A program made the translations under genes and the position numbers. Below are positions 29,002-38,247 of a stretch of 64,000 nt of DNA, one piece after another. This DNA is from Planctomycetota bacterium (GTDB lineage Bacteria > Planctomycetota > B15-G4): the NCBI GenBank assembly GCA_029259715.1, contig JAJDEP010000005.1, positions 597,833-661,832 on the forward strand, given 5' to 3'. Position 1 is the first letter of the stretch, and each line of letters begins with the position of its first letter. Under the pieces are notes generated by a model, which ran no database searches, had not been told where the DNA came from, and saw nothing but the letters and a program-made list of their open reading frames with translations.

Positions 29002-29444
29002 GCGGGCGTCTCGATGCTCCCGCCGGCCGCTTCGATCTTCTCGCGCGCCGAAGCCGAGACCTTGTCGGCCTTGACGGTGAGCTTGACCTTCAGCTCACCC
29101 TTGCCGAGCACCTTGAGGCTCTTGGCGCGCTTCTTGACCAGGTTGACCGCCTTGGCCGCCTCGATGTCCACCTCGCCCCCATCAGGGAAGGCCTTCTCGA
29201 GGTCGGAGACGTTCACGATGGCGTGGACGGTCTTGAACAGCGCGTTGGTGAAGCCGCGCTTGGGCAGCTTGCGGTACAGCGGCATCTGGCCGCCCTCGTG
29301 GTAGAGCGCGCCGCCGGAACCTGCCCGCTGGCCTTCACCCTTGTTACCGCGACCGGCCGTGCAACCCCAGCCACTGCCCTGACCGCGACCGATGCGGCGT
29401 CGGCGCTTGTGCTTGCCGGCAGACTTGACGTCGTTCAGGTTCAA
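28998..29444 (-). CDS. rplO: 50S ribosomal protein L15
   Basis: 148 aa. The N-terminal Gly/Arg-rich region [18 protein letters not shown] and [10 protein letters not shown] are L15 landmarks. The start is a TTG at 29444 with GGAGG 10 nt upstream, overlapping the rpsE stop as TTGA. Because rplO starts inside the rpsE stop, there is no room for rpmD (L30), which normally lies between these genes. Confidence 0.95.
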   Translation of the reverse strand: MNLNDVKSAGKHKRRRRIGRGQGSGWGCTAGRGNKGEGQRAGSGGALYHEGGQMPLYRKLPKRGFTNALFKTVHAIVNVSDLEKAFPDGGEVDIEAAKAVNLVKKRAKSLKVLGKGELKVKLTVKADKVSASAREKIEAAGGSIETPA

Positions 29445-29944
29445 GTGATCGACACCTCCCGGAGGCGCTCGGCCTCCTTGATGCCCCGCACCGACAGCAG
29501 GCCGGCGAGGGTGGCCTTCACCAGGTTGACCGGGTTGTTGCTGCCCTGGCTCTTGGTGAGGATGTCGCGCACGCCGGCGAGCTCGAGCACCGAACGCACG
29601 GTGGCGCCGGCGATGATGCCGGTACCGGGCGCAGCCGGGATCAGGCGCACCTTGGCGGCGCCGAAGCGGCCGGTGATGGCGTGCTCGATGGTCCCGCCCT
29701 TGAGCTTCACCTCGACCAGGTTCTTCTGCGCGTCCTTCACGGCCTTCTCGACCGCCACGGGCACTTCCTTGGCCTTGCCGAAGCCGATGCCCACGCTGCC
29801 GTGGTGATCGCCGACGACGACCAGCGCCGAGAAGGAGAAGCGCCGCCCACCCTGGACGACCTTCGCGCAACGGTTGATCTTGACCACGGCCTCTTCGTAG
29901 AGGCCGGGCGCCTTGACGGCGAGTTCCTGGTTCGGTGCAGCCAT
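29441..29944 (-). CDS. rpsE: 30S ribosomal protein S5
   Basis: 167 aa. The double-stranded-RNA-binding-like N-domain ([21 protein letters not shown]) and the C-domain ([22 protein letters not shown]) match S5, which sits at the mRNA entry channel and affects accuracy. It is 2 nt after rplR and coupled to rplO by a 4-nt overlap. Confidence 0.97.
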   Translation of the reverse strand: MAAPNQELAVKAPGLYEEAVVKINRCAKVVQGGRRFSFSALVVVGDHHGSVGIGFGKAKEVPVAVEKAVKDAQKNLVEVKLKGGTIEHAITGRFGAAKVRLIPAAPGTGIIAGATVRSVLELAGVRDILTKSQGSNNPVNLVKATLAGLLSVRGIKEAERLREVSIT

Positions 29945-29946
29945 CG

Positions 29947-30315
29947 TTAGAACTCCAGCCCGCCTTCACGGGCGCCGTCTGCGAGGGCCTTCACCCGACC
30001 GTGGTACTTGTACCAGCGGCGATCGAGCACAGCCTTTTTGACTCCTTGGTCGACGAGGCGCTTGGCCACAGCCTCGCCCACCTTCTTGGCCACATCCGAC
30101 TTGGTGCCGGACAGGCCTTCGCGCAGATCCTTGTCGAGCGACGACGACTGGGCCAGCGTGCGGCCGATGAGGTCGTCGACGGCCTGCACGTAGATCTGCT
30201 TGCTGGAGCGGTACACGGCGAGGCGAGGCCTCTCCGAGGTGCCCAGGATCTTCTTGCGGATGCGCATGACCTTGCGGGTCCGGCGCTTGTCACGAAGTTT
30301 GAGTTTACGTTCCAT
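29947..30315 (-). CDS. rplR: 50S ribosomal protein L18
   Basis: 122 aa, with a basic N-terminus ([20 protein letters not shown]) and the core [21 protein letters not shown] characteristic of L18. L18 binds 5S rRNA together with L5, also encoded in this operon. It lies 8 nt after rplF and 2 nt before rpsE. Confidence 0.96.
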   Translation of the reverse strand: MERKLKLRDKRRTRKVMRIRKKILGTSERPRLAVYRSSKQIYVQAVDDLIGRTLAQSSSLDKDLREGLSGTKSDVAKKVGEAVAKRLVDQGVKKAVLDRRWYKYHGRVKALADGAREGGLEF

Positions 30316-30323
30316 CGTTGGCC

Positions 30324-30869
30324 TCAGGCACCCAGCGACTTGCCGACCTTGCGGCGGACGAATTCGTCGACGTACCGGATGCCCTTGCCCTTGTACGGCT
30401 CGGGCGGGCGGACCCGGCGGACGTCGGCGGCGAACTGGCCGACAAGCTGCTTGTCGGCACCCTTGATGTTGATGTGCGTGTTGTCGGGCACCTCGATCTC
30501 GAGGCCCGCGGGCACCGGCATCTCTACCGGCGCGTTGAAGCCGATGGCGAGCACCAGCTTCTTGCCCTGCAGCTTGGCGTTGTAGCCCACGCCCTGGAGT
30601 TCGAGCGACTTGGAGAAGCCGCTCTCGAGTCCCGTGACCATGTTGGCGGCGAGGCTGCGGTAGAGACCGTGCATGGCCCGCGCGTTCTTGGTGTCCTCGT
30701 CGCGGGTGAACACGATGCTGCGGCCGTCGCCGTCCACCTCGACCTTGATCACCGGGTCGATGGCCTGGCTCAGCTTGCCCTTGCCGGCTTCCACGGTCAG
30801 CACGCCGCCGGCGTAGGACACCTTGGTCCCCGAGGCGAAGACGACCGGCTGTTTTCCGATGCGTGACAT
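30324..30869 (-). CDS. rplF: 50S ribosomal protein L6
   Basis: 181 aa with the two tandem L6 folds. It begins [10 protein letters not shown] and contains [19 protein letters not shown] and [19 protein letters not shown] near the end. It binds the base of the factor-binding region of 23S rRNA. ATG 30869 is the family start, 4 nt after rpsH. The frame is open further upstream across rpsH but is not coding there. Confidence 0.96.
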   Translation of the reverse strand: MSRIGKQPVVFASGTKVSYAGGVLTVEAGKGKLSQAIDPVIKVEVDGDGRSIVFTRDEDTKNARAMHGLYRSLAANMVTGLESGFSKSLELQGVGYNAKLQGKKLVLAIGFNAPVEMPVPAGLEIEVPDNTHINIKGADKQLVGQFAADVRRVRPPEPYKGKGIRYVDEFVRRKVGKSLGA

Positions 30870-30873
30870 GGGC

Positions 30874-31272
30874 TTACCAGACCGTGGCGAGGCGCTCACC
30901 GCCGACATGACGGTCGCGGCATTCGCGGTCGGAGAGAACGCCCGCGGGCGTCGTGTAGATGGCGATCCCGACGCCGTTGAGCACGCGGTCGACGCCCTCG
31001 GCGCCGACGTACATGCGGCGGCCGGGCTTGCTCTCGCGCTTGATCTCGCGGATGAGCAGCTCGCCGTCCGGCCCGTACTTGAGCTGGATGCGCAGCACGC
31101 CCTGGACGTTGCCGGGCTCGATGGCGTAATCGCGGATGAAGCCCTCACGCTTGAGGACGTCCGCGATGTTGCGCTTCATCTTGGAAGCCGGCATGGCCAC
31201 CTCGTCACGCCGCGTGCCAAGGGCATTGCGGATGCGGGTCAGCATGTCGGCGATGGGGTCGGTCATGGTCAT
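30874..31272 (-). CDS. rpsH: 30S ribosomal protein S8
   Basis: 132 aa. TDPIADMLTRIRNA at the N-terminus and GIAIYTTPAGVLSDRE near the C-terminus identify S8, a primary binder of the 16S central domain. In E. coli it is the translational repressor of the spc operon. Two in-frame ATGs (31272 and 31266) are possible starts. Confidence 0.97.
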   Translation of the reverse strand: MTMTDPIADMLTRIRNALGTRRDEVAMPASKMKRNIADVLKREGFIRDYAIEPGNVQGVLRIQLKYGPDGELLIREIKRESKPGRRMYVGAEGVDRVLNGVGIAIYTTPAGVLSDRECRDRHVGGERLATVW

Positions 31273-31285
31273 GAAGGTGCTCCTG

Positions 31286-31471
31286 TTACCACGACGCCTT
31301 GCGGACGCCGGGTACTTCGCCCTGCAGCGCGAGCTTGCGGAAGCAGATGCGGCAGATGCCGAACTTGCGGAGGAACGCGTGACTGCGGCCGCACAGTGAA
31401 CAGCGCGACTTCTGCCGAGTTGAAAATTTCGGCTTCTTCTTGCTCTTGGCGATCCAGCTGGTCTTTGCCAC
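31286..31471 (-). CDS. rpsN: 30S ribosomal protein S14, short zinc-binding form
   Basis: 61 aa, the type-Z form with CSLCG and CRICFRKLA making a four-cysteine zinc site. It begins at GTG 31471 ([12 protein letters not shown]). S14 belongs to the 30S head. Zinc-binding S4, S14 and L36 all occur in this block, so ribosomal zinc demand appears not to have been reduced. Confidence 0.96.
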   Translation of the reverse strand: MAKTSWIAKSKKKPKFSTRQKSRCSLCGRSHAFLRKFGICRICFRKLALQGEVPGVRKASW

Positions 31472-31491
31472 GTCTTCAGTCCCCTCGTTCG

Positions 31492-32064
31492 TCAGGCTTC
31501 GGCGTCGGGCTTGCGGAACGGCATTCCGAGCCGCTCCAGCAGGTCGAGCGCGATCGCGTCGGTCTTCGAAGACATGACCACAGTGATGTTCATGCCTTGC
31601 TGGTGCTTGATCCTGTCCAGGTCGATCTCAGCGAAGACCGATTGGTCGGAGAGCCCGAAGGAGAAGTTGCCCCTCCCGTCGAAGCCCTGCCGCTTGAGCC
31701 CGCGAAAGTCTTTGATACGCGGGATGGTCACGGAGATGAGCCGGTCGAGGAACTCCCACATGCGCGGGCCTCGCAGCGTCACGCGGCAGCCGATGGGCAT
31801 GCCCTCGCGCAGCTTGAAGTTGCTGACCGAGTGCTTGGCCTTGGTGAGCTGCGCCATCTGGCCGGTGATGCGCGTCATGTCGGCGGCGGCGGCGTCGAGC
31901 ACCGCCTTGTTCTCGCGGGCCTCGCCGACGCCCATGCTGACCACCACCTTCTCCAGGCCGGGGGCCGCGTGGATGTTGGAGATGCTGTGCGCCTCCATGA
32001 TCTGCGCCCGCACCTCATCGAGGTACTTCTGGCGCAGCCGGGGGATCGTCGCGGTGGCTGTCAT
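31492..32064 (-). CDS. rplE: 50S ribosomal protein L5
   Basis: 190 aa. [30 protein letters not shown] and the [18 protein letters not shown] region are typical. L5 binds 5S rRNA and contacts P-site tRNA. ATG 32064 is the family start. The 35 nt before it hold no gene. Confidence 0.96.
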   Translation of the reverse strand: MTATATIPRLRQKYLDEVRAQIMEAHSISNIHAAPGLEKVVVSMGVGEARENKAVLDAAAADMTRITGQMAQLTKAKHSVSNFKLREGMPIGCRVTLRGPRMWEFLDRLISVTIPRIKDFRGLKRQGFDGRGNFSFGLSDQSVFAEIDLDRIKHQQGMNITVVMSSKTDAIALDLLERLGMPFRKPDAEA

Positions 32065-32099
32065 CGTCCTGCTCTCTCTTTGATTCTGTTCGCCATCGG

Positions 32100-32411
32100 T
32101 CAGTCGACCGGCTTGCCGGAAGGCCGCGCGACGCGCACCTTCTTCCCGCCCTCGATCGCGATGCCGAGGCGCGTGCCCTTGCCGGACTCGGGATCGAGGA
32201 ACGCGATGTTGCTGGGATTCATGGGGTACTCGCGCTGGATGCGCCCGCCCTGCGGGTTCTCCTGGCTGGGGCGAACGTGCTTCCACTTCATGTTCACGCC
32301 CTCGACCAGCACGCGGTCCTTCTTGCGATCGACGTTCAGCACCCGGCCTGTGCGGCCCTTGTCGGCGCCGGCGACCACGATCACCTCGTCTCCCTTGCGA
32401 ATGCGCGTCAT
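32100..32411 (-). CDS. rplX: 50S ribosomal protein L24
   Basis: 103 aa, KOW-type protein (RKGDEVIVVAGADKGRTGRV) that initiates 50S assembly. ATG 32411 is preferred because GAGGTGG lies 7 nt upstream; it overlaps the rplN stop as TGATG. A GTG one codon earlier (32414) is also possible. Confidence 0.95.
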   Translation of the reverse strand: MTRIRKGDEVIVVAGADKGRTGRVLNVDRKKDRVLVEGVNMKWKHVRPSQENPQGGRIQREYPMNPSNIAFLDPESGKGTRLGIAIEGGKKVRVARPSGKPVD

Positions 32412-32779
32412 CACACCACCTCGTTGGCAAGGCTGATGATTTTCATGAAGTTGCGGGCGCGCAACTCACGGGCCACGGCACCGAAGATGCGGGTGCCGAG
32501 CGGGTTGCCGTCCTTGTCGATGATCACGAGGGCGTTGCGGTCGAAGCGCAGGCGCGAACCGTCGCGGCGCGTGACCTCCTTGCGCGTGCGCACGATCACC
32601 CCGCGCACGATGGCACCCTTCTTCACCGAAGCGGTGGGGATCGACTTCTTGACCGAGCCGATGATGACGTCGCCGATGCCGGCATAGCGGCGCTTGCTGC
32701 CGCCGAGCACCTTGAAGCACATCACCGTCTTGGCGCCGGTGTTGTCAGCCACGTCGAGCATGGTCTGCATCTGGATCAT
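32411..32779 (-). CDS. rplN: 50S ribosomal protein L14
   Basis: 122 aa. [17 protein letters not shown] is the L14 start; [13 protein letters not shown] and [12 protein letters not shown] are conserved. It forms part of an intersubunit bridge and is the binding site of RsfS-type silencing factors. The start overlaps the rpsQ stop (ATGA). Confidence 0.97.
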   Translation of the reverse strand: MIQMQTMLDVADNTGAKTVMCFKVLGGSKRRYAGIGDVIIGSVKKSIPTASVKKGAIVRGVIVRTRKEVTRRDGSRLRFDRNALVIIDKDGNPLGTRIFGAVARELRARNFMKIISLANEVV

Positions 32780-33096
32780 TCGGCACCTCCCGTTGATCCA
32801 GCGGCCGTTGATCCAGCGGCCGTCGATCCGGCCACGGTCACGGCCTCGAGCACGCTCACCAGCCGCCAGCGCTTGCGCTTGCTGATCGGGCGGGCGAAGG
32901 ACACCTCGACCAGGTCACCGATGCGAGCCTCGTTGTTCTCGTCGTGCGCCGTGATGTTCGTGTAGCGCTTGAGGATCTTGCGGTAGATCGGGTGCATCAC
33001 CTTGCGCTCGACGGTCACGACGATGGACTTGTCCATCTTGTCGCTCTTCACGCGGCCGATGCGGTTCACCTCGTTCTTCATGTTTTCGGACGTCAT
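32776..33096 (-). CDS. rpsQ: 30S ribosomal protein S17 with repeat-generated tail
   Basis: 106 aa. The OB-fold core ([36 protein letters not shown]) is normal S17. The C-terminus carries an extra ~20 residues consisting of AGST-type repeats encoded by a 15-bp tandem repeat. The tail is probably disordered and specific to this lineage. It overlaps rplN by 4 nt and follows rpmC by 14 nt. Confidence 0.95.
   Translation of the reverse strand: MTSENMKNEVNRIGRVKSDKMDKSIVVTVERKVMHPIYRKILKRYTNITAHDENNEARIGDLVEVSFARPISKRKRWRLVSVLEAVTVAGSTAAGSTAAGSTGGAE
32791..32835 (-). repeat. Three-copy 15-bp tandem repeat inside the 3' end of rpsQ
   Basis: On the plus strand CGTTGATCCAGCGGC occurs twice in identical form (32791-32805, 32806-32820). 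A diverged third unit (32821-32835) follows. The unit is a multiple of three, so it only lengthens the S17 tail by Ala-Ala-Gly-Ser-Thr-type blocks. Slipped-strand copy-number change would be tolerated. Confidence 0.85.
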
Positions 33097-33110
33097 CGTT
33101 TCCTCCCCGG

Positions 33111-33341
33111 TCAGGACCGGGCCTGAGCGCCGCGGATGCTGTTGCGGCGTTCGTTCAGGATCGTCTTCATGCGGGCCACGTCTCGACGCAGCTCCGCGAT
33201 CTGGCTGGGGTTCGCCAGGCCTTCCGAACTCGACTTGAAGCGCAGGTCGAACAACTCGCGCTGCGCGGCGTCGATGTCGAAGTCGAGCTCGCTGTCCGTC
33301 TTCTCGCGGAGCTCCTTCAGTTTTGCGTTGCCGGAACTCAC
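33111..33341 (-). CDS. rpmC: 50S ribosomal protein L29
   Basis: 76 aa, two-helix protein at the exit tunnel near the SRP and trigger-factor site. [20 protein letters not shown] and [20 protein letters not shown] match L29. GTG start at 33341 in a GTGA overlap with the rplP stop. Confidence 0.95.
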   Translation of the reverse strand: MSSGNAKLKELREKTDSELDFDIDAAQRELFDLRFKSSSEGLANPSQIAELRRDVARMKTILNERRNSIRGAQARS

Positions 33342-33751
33342 CGTGCTCTCCTCTTCACCAGCCGGGTCGACACCTTGAGCTTGTGCGCGACCCGGTTCAT
33401 GGCGAGCTTGGCGACGTCGGCGTCGACGCCCCCCACCTCGTAGATGACCGTGCCGGGCTTGACCGTCGCCGCCCAGTACTCGGGCTCGCCCTTGCCCTTA
33501 CCCATGCGGGTCTCGGCAGGGATCGACGTGATCGGCTTGTGCGGGAAGACCCGGATGGTAATGCGGCCGCCGGGCGCGGCGCGCGTCGCAGCGACACGTC
33601 CGGCCTCCAGCGCGCGCGAGCTGATCCAGCCCGCCTCGAGCGACTGCAGTCCGTAGTCACCGAACTCGACCGTGTGGCCCCGGGTCGCGTTGCCCTTCAG
33701 GCGACCCTTCTGCACCTTCCGGTGCTTGGTCCTCTTGGGCATGTTCTTCAT
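33338..33751 (-). CDS. rplP: 50S ribosomal protein L16
   Basis: 137 aa. [33 protein letters not shown] and [20 protein letters not shown] are textbook L16, which organises the A-site tRNA-binding region. The start is ATG 33751 (overlapping the rpsC stop) or the internal ATG 33742 that gives the canonical MPKR terminus. Confidence 0.96.
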   Translation of the reverse strand: MKNMPKRTKHRKVQKGRLKGNATRGHTVEFGDYGLQSLEAGWISSRALEAGRVAATRAAPGGRITIRVFPHKPITSIPAETRMGKGKGEPEYWAATVKPGTVIYEVGGVDADVAKLAMNRVAHKLKVSTRLVKRRAR

Positions 33752-34410
33752 CGGCCACGGCTCCTGATGCTGTCAGCCTCGAAATCGCTGTACTTGCCGC
33801 GGTAGATCCAGCACTTCACGCCGATGACGCCCATGGCGGTGCGGGAGATGGCGAAGCCGTAGTCGATCCAGGCGTCGAGCGTCGAGAGCGGCACGCTGCC
33901 CATCGAGGTCTTCTCGGTGCGGGCGATCTCGGCGCCGCCCAGGCGTCCGGAGATCTGCAGCTTCACGCCCAGCGCGCCCGCCTGCATCGTGAGCTGCGCC
34001 GACTTCTTCAGCGCGCGGCGGTAGGAGGCCCGGCGCATGAGCTGCTCGGAGATGCTCTCGGCGACGAGTTGCGCCGACAACTCGGGCTTGCTGATCTCGA
34101 CGGTGCGGATGGCCACCGGCTTGTTGCAGATACTCGTCAGCTCGTCGTTGAGCTTGTCGACCTGCGCGCCCCGACGACCGATGAGCAGGCCCGGTCGCGC
34201 CGTGTGGATGATCACGGTGACGCGTTCGCGGGTGCGCTCGATGTCGATGCGCGGCACGGCGGCGCCGTGATACTCCTTCTTGATGAACTTGCGGATGCTC
34301 TGGTCTTCGAAGAGCAGAGCGCCGTAGTTCTTCTTGTCGGCGTACCAGCGCGAACGCCAGGGCTCGGTGATACCGACCCGGAATCCGATGGGATGGACCT
34401 TCTGCCCCAT
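33748..34410 (-). CDS. rpsC: 30S ribosomal protein S3
   Basis: 220 aa. GQKVHPIGFRVGITEPWRSRWYA begins after ATG 34410. The KH-2 domain (ARPGLLIGRRGAQVDKL) and the C-domain (GAEIARTEKTSMGSVPLSTL) follow. S3 lies at the mRNA entry tunnel and has helicase activity with S4 and S5. One nucleotide separates it from rplV. The in-frame extension upstream lies within rplV. Confidence 0.96.
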   Translation of the reverse strand: MGQKVHPIGFRVGITEPWRSRWYADKKNYGALLFEDQSIRKFIKKEYHGAAVPRIDIERTRERVTVIIHTARPGLLIGRRGAQVDKLNDELTSICNKPVAIRTVEISKPELSAQLVAESISEQLMRRASYRRALKKSAQLTMQAGALGVKLQISGRLGGAEIARTEKTSMGSVPLSTLDAWIDYGFAISRTAMGVIGVKCWIYRGKYSDFEADSIRSRGR

Positions 34411-34411
34411 G

Positions 34412-34855
34412 TCAGTCGTCCTTAGCGGCGACCGGTTGGTCGTCGGAGATGGTTGTGGCGGACCCCGCACTCGCGGGGCTGGTGTTGTCGACGACCCCGG
34501 AGTTCTCGGAGACGGCCGTGGCGAGGGTCACATGCATGTGACTCGTGCGCTTGCGGTAGGGCATCGCGCGCCCGCGCGCGGCCGGACGCCAGCGCTTGTA
34601 ACCGCCCTTCATGGGGCCTTCGTCGACGCGGCACACCGCGAGGTGCAGGTGGTTGGGATCGATCTCCGCCATGTTCTCGGCGTTGGCCACCGCGGAGCGG
34701 ACGACCTTGCCGAGCATCTGGGCGGCGCGCTGCGGGGCCCGGTCGAGCACGATCAGGGCGCGGTTGACCGGCAGACCCCTGACGAGGTCGGCGACCAGCC
34801 GGGCCTTGCGCGCGGTGACGGGCGCGTAGCGATGGGATGCCTTGAACTCAGCCAT
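34412..34855 (-). CDS. rplV: 50S ribosomal protein L22 with extended C-terminus
   Basis: 147 aa. The core (SHRYAPVTARKARLVADLVR, GPMKGGYKRWRPAARGRAMP, KRTSHMHVTL) is L22, whose loop lines the exit tunnel. About 35 extra residues rich in Ser, Thr, Asp and Ala follow the usual end and are probably disordered, a second example after S17 of a tail extension in this operon. Confidence 0.95.
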   Translation of the reverse strand: MAEFKASHRYAPVTARKARLVADLVRGLPVNRALIVLDRAPQRAAQMLGKVVRSAVANAENMAEIDPNHLHLAVCRVDEGPMKGGYKRWRPAARGRAMPYRKRTSHMHVTLATAVSENSGVVDNTSPASAGSATTISDDQPVAAKDD

Positions 34856-34861
34856 GTCGAC

Positions 34862-35131
34862 CTACTTGTCCTTCTTCGCCGAGTGACCACGGAACGTACG
34901 CGTCGGCGCGAACTCGCCGAGCTTGTGACCCACCATGTCCTCCACCACGTAGACCTTCACGTGGGCGCGACCGTTGTGGACCAGGAACGTGTGGCCTACG
35001 AAGTCGGGAGAGATGGTGCAGGCACGAGCCCAAGTCTTGATCGGGTCGTGTCGGTTTTCCTGATTCATGCGATGGACCTTCTTGTCGAGCTTGACGTCGA
35101 CGAACGGTCCCTTCTTGAGGCTGCGGCTCAT
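34862..35131 (-). CDS. rpsS: 30S ribosomal protein S19
   Basis: 89 aa. [36 protein letters not shown] and [20 protein letters not shown] are canonical. S19 pairs with S13 in the 30S head. ATG 35131; the upstream in-frame codons lie in the rplB 3' region and are not used. Confidence 0.97.
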   Translation of the reverse strand: MSRSLKKGPFVDVKLDKKVHRMNQENRHDPIKTWARACTISPDFVGHTFLVHNGRAHVKVYVVEDMVGHKLGEFAPTRTFRGHSAKKDK

Positions 35132-35150
35132 GGTCTCCTCACTCCCCCGA

Positions 35151-35984
35151 TCACTTCTTCTTCTTGCGTCGGCGGATGATGGCCGAGTTGGACGGCTTGC
35201 GCGGGTTGCGTGTCTTGCCACCCTTGCTGGGCTTGCCCCACGGTGAGCAGGGCGGGCGCCCAGCGGACGTGCGGCCTTCGCCACCACCGAGCGGATGGGC
35301 CGCCGGGTACATGGCCGAGCCGCGCACCTTCGGGCGGCGGCCCTTCCAGCGGTTGCGTCCGGCCTTGCCGATCTTGATCAGGCCGTGGTCGACGTTGCCG
35401 ACCTGGCCGATGGTCGCGCGGCACTCCGCGTTGACCTGACGCATCTCGCCCGAGGGCAGGATCAGGTTGGCGGTTTCCTTGTCCCGCGAGGCCAGGCGCA
35501 CCGACGACCCGGCCGAGCGGGCCAGGCGGGCGCCGCGCTTCGGCTCGAGCTCGACGCAGTGGATGATCGTGCCCAGCGGCATGTGGCGCAGCGCCATGGC
35601 GTTGCCGAGGTTCGGCTCGGCCTGCGGGCCCGACTCCACCGTGTCGCCCGGCTTCAGACCCTGGGGCGCGATGATGTAGGCCTTCTTGCCGTCTGCGTAG
35701 TAGAGCAACGCGATGAACGACGTGCGGTAGGGGTCGTACTGGATCGACTTGACCTTGGCCGGCACACCGTCGTGACGGCGCTTGAAGTCGACCACCCTGT
35801 ACTTGCGCTTGTGCCCCCCGCCGCGACGGCGGGACGTGATGCGCCCGTGGCAGTTGCGGCCCGAGTGCCGCTTGAGCGACTTGAGCAGCGACTTCTCGGG
35901 CTTGTCCTTGCTCAGGATCGGGTCGCGGATGGTCGTCGCGCCGCGACGGCCCGGACTGGTGGGCTTGTATTTGTGGACGGCCAT
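35151..35984 (-). CDS. rplB: 50S ribosomal protein L2
   Basis: 277 aa. It begins [17 protein letters not shown] and includes [20 protein letters not shown] and the peptidyl-transferase-proximal [12 protein letters not shown] with its conserved His. L2 is required for subunit association and peptidyl transfer. ATG 35984 overlaps the rplW stop as TAATG. Confidence 0.97.
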   Translation of the reverse strand: MAVHKYKPTSPGRRGATTIRDPILSKDKPEKSLLKSLKRHSGRNCHGRITSRRRGGGHKRKYRVVDFKRRHDGVPAKVKSIQYDPYRTSFIALLYYADGKKAYIIAPQGLKPGDTVESGPQAEPNLGNAMALRHMPLGTIIHCVELEPKRGARLARSAGSSVRLASRDKETANLILPSGEMRQVNAECRATIGQVGNVDHGLIKIGKAGRNRWKGRRPKVRGSAMYPAAHPLGGGEGRTSAGRPPCSPWGKPSKGGKTRNPRKPSNSAIIRRRKKKK

Positions 35985-36268
35985 TAGAGGAACTCCACCG
36001 TGTCGCCTTCGGCGAGTGTGACGACGGCGCGCTTCCAGCCGGAACGCTGGAACACACTGCGGCCGCGTCGCTTCCATTTGCCCTTGCGGGTCATGGTGCG
36101 GACCTGCGTGACCTTCACGTCGAAGAGCTGCTCGACGGCCTGGCGGATCTGCACCTTGTTGGCCTTGGGGGCCACGAGGAACGTGTATCCGTTGTGGTCG
36201 GAGGTGATGTCCGTGCCCTTCTCAGTGATGAGCGGGCGCTTGATGATCTGGCGCGGATCGCTGTTCAC
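35984..36268 (-). CDS. rplW: 50S ribosomal protein L23
   Basis: 94 aa. IIKRPLITEKGTDITSDHNG and YTFLVAPKANKVQIRQAVEQ match L23, the docking site for trigger factor and SRP at the tunnel exit. GTG start at 36268 overlapping the rplD stop (GTGA). Confidence 0.95.
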   Translation of the reverse strand: MNSDPRQIIKRPLITEKGTDITSDHNGYTFLVAPKANKVQIRQAVEQLFDVKVTQVRTMTRKGKWKRRGRSVFQRSGWKRAVVTLAEGDTVEFL

Positions 36269-36918
36269 TTGCTCCCCTCCTTGTCGCCGGCCAGGCGACT
36301 CTGCAGCGTCGCCCAGGCATCGTCGACCAGGATCAGGTGGTCGTGGGCCAGGACGTCGTAGGCGTTGAGATCCTCGGCGCGACGGATGACGACGCGGGGA
36401 AGATTCCGGAAGGACTTCCAGACGATTTCGTTCAGGGCCGGCGTCACGACGCAAGCCGAACCGCCCACGCCGAGCGCAGCCATCGCGGCCGCTGCGGTCT
36501 TGGTCGACGGCTCTCCGAAGACCTTGCCGCCGACGCCCACGACCTGCTCGTCGCCGAGCTTGCCGAGGAGAGCCGAGCGCAGCGCCTCGCGCAACGCCTT
36601 GCGCGGCATGCGCTGGCGGTAGCTCCGCGGCCGGGGGCCGAAGGTGATGCCGCCGCCCACGAGCAGCGGTGAGTTGCGGTCGCCGCGGCGGGCGTTGCCG
36701 GTGCCCTTCTGACGGTAGGGCTTGTTCTCGGTGTAGGCCGTCTCGGCGCGGGTCTTGGTCTTGACCGTGCCCTGCCGCTTGTTGGCCTCGTACTGCAGCA
36801 CGGCCGAACGCATCAGCCGGCGCTTGGGCCTCCCGCCCTCGCCAGACTGGCCGAGCGCGTCGCCGTCGACGGTCGTTGAGCTCAGCTTGCTGCCGTCCCA
36901 TTGGTTGATGGTCGTCAT
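36265..36918 (-). CDS. rplD: 50S ribosomal protein L4
   Basis: 217 aa. The loop KTRAETAYTENKPYRQKGTG and GGGITFGPRPRSYRQRMPRK identify L4, which reaches into the exit tunnel. In E. coli it represses the S10 operon. ATG 36918 overlaps the rplC stop (ATGA). The frame is open upstream inside rplC but without L4 similarity. Confidence 0.96.
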   Translation of the reverse strand: MTTINQWDGSKLSSTTVDGDALGQSGEGGRPKRRLMRSAVLQYEANKRQGTVKTKTRAETAYTENKPYRQKGTGNARRGDRNSPLLVGGGITFGPRPRSYRQRMPRKALREALRSALLGKLGDEQVVGVGGKVFGEPSTKTAAAAMAALGVGGSACVVTPALNEIVWKSFRNLPRVVIRRAEDLNAYDVLAHDHLILVDDAWATLQSRLAGDKEGSK

Positions 36919-37550
36919 GCTGCCGAGCCTCCAATCCACGCGCTGCGGACGAGCACCTGCGCGCCGTCGTGACCGGGCACGGCGCCCTTCACGAGCAAAC
37001 GGTTGTGCTCGAGGTCGACCGCGATGATCTCGAGGTTCTTCACCGTGATGCGTTCGTGGCCCATGCGTCCCGCCATGCGCTTGCCGCGCATCACACGACC
37101 GGGGTACTTGCACTGGCCGATGGAACCCGACTTGCGCTTGTTCTGACTGCCGTGGCTCATGGGGCCGCGGGAGAACCCGTGGCGCTTGATGGTGCCGGCG
37201 AAGCCCTTGCCCTTGCTCGTGCCGATCACGTCGACCTTGTTGCCGACCTCGAAGCCTTCGACGGTGAGCACGTCGCCGATGGTGTGCTCGCCATCCAGGC
37301 CGCGCACCTCGCGCAACCAGCGGCGGGGCTCGACGCCGGCCTTGCCGAACTGCCCGAGCTGCGGCTTGGCCACGAGCTTGGCGCGAATCTCGCCGAAGCC
37401 GAGCTGCACCGCCTCGTAGCCGTCCTGGTCGGACGTGCGCACGGCCGTGACCGTGTTGGGACCCAGGTCGAGGACGGTGACGGGCACACGCGTGCCATCG
37501 TCCTTCCAGACTTGTGTCATCCCTCGTTTGCTTCCGATGAGCGCCTTCAC
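36915..37550 (-). CDS. rplC: 50S ribosomal protein L3
   Basis: 211 aa. It begins KALIGSKRGMTQVWKDDGTR. GTSKGKGFAGTIKRHGFSRG and GRVMRGKRMAGRMGHERIT are diagnostic of L3, an early assembly protein near the peptidyl transferase centre. GTG start at 37550, 80 nt after rpsJ. Confidence 0.96.
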   Translation of the reverse strand: MKALIGSKRGMTQVWKDDGTRVPVTVLDLGPNTVTAVRTSDQDGYEAVQLGFGEIRAKLVAKPQLGQFGKAGVEPRRWLREVRGLDGEHTIGDVLTVEGFEVGNKVDVIGTSKGKGFAGTIKRHGFSRGPMSHGSQNKRKSGSIGQCKYPGRVMRGKRMAGRMGHERITVKNLEIIAVDLEHNRLLVKGAVPGHDGAQVLVRSAWIGGSAA

Positions 37551-37630
37551 CTGTCGTTCTCCATCCTCATCGTCTCCGTGCTCTCTCGCGCTCTCGACTC
37601 TTGTCGTTCGTCAGGAACCCGGATCGTTCG

Positions 37631-37939
37631 TCAGGCCTTCACCCGGATGTCGACACCGGCCGGCAACGTCAACTTGCTCAACGCGTCGACCGTCTTCGAA
37701 GTCGGCTCGAGAATGTGGATCAGCCGCTTGTGCGTACGGATCTCGAACTGCTCGCGGGACTTCTTGTCCACGTGCGGCGAGCGCAGGACCGTGTAACGCT
37801 CGATCCGCGTCGGCAGCGGAATCGGTCCGGCCACGCGTGCGCCCGTGCGGCGCGCTCCCTCCGCGATGTCCGCGGCGGATTGATCGAGCGTCTCGTGGTC
37901 GTACGCCTCGAGGCGGATGATGATCTTCTTGGCCTGCAT
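37631..37939 (-). CDS. rpsJ: 30S ribosomal protein S10 / NusE
   Basis: 102 aa. [40 protein letters not shown] and [15 protein letters not shown] are canonical. Besides its 30S role S10 binds NusB and NusG in antitermination and coupling. It is the first gene of the S10 block, behind its own promoter and a ~170-nt leader. Confidence 0.97.
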   Translation of the reverse strand: MQAKKIIIRLEAYDHETLDQSAADIAEGARRTGARVAGPIPLPTRIERYTVLRSPHVDKKSREQFEIRTHKRLIHILEPTSKTVDALSKLTLPAGVDIRVKA

Positions 37940-38112
37940 CGGAACCTGCGCGTGTGGTGTGCCTGCCTCCGAAGAAGGCGCCGACAGACGTGACGAGAGC
38001 CCTGCCCCGCGCCGTGCGCGCTCGCGTGCGGCGCGCCGTTGCGTGGGGAGTCACTCGCCGTGTCCGGCGACGTCCAGCCTTTGGTCTTCGGAGACTGGGC
38101 GAAAAACCGGCG

Positions 38113-38140
38113 ATTCTAAGTTTGGTCGTCCTTGAGTCAA
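38113..38140 (-). promoter_or_regulatory. Sigma70-type promoter of the S10 operon
   Basis: On the minus strand TTGACT (38135-38140), a 16-bp spacer and TAGAAT (38113-38118, five of six consensus bases) lie 174 nt before the rpsJ ATG. They occupy the 308-nt non-coding interval 37940-38247 between fusA and rpsJ. The rest of the interval is a GC-rich leader with several possible stems, in which an L4-type autoregulatory hairpin could lie but was not identified. Confidence 0.75.
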
Positions 38141-38247
38141 AGACAAACTGCCCCCTACGGGCCCGTTCTCGGCCGTTCGCCGCACCCCCTTCCGGGCGGC
38201 TCCCGCCGGGATGTCCCGCGGCGTCCGTGAGGCCTCCACAGCCCTGC

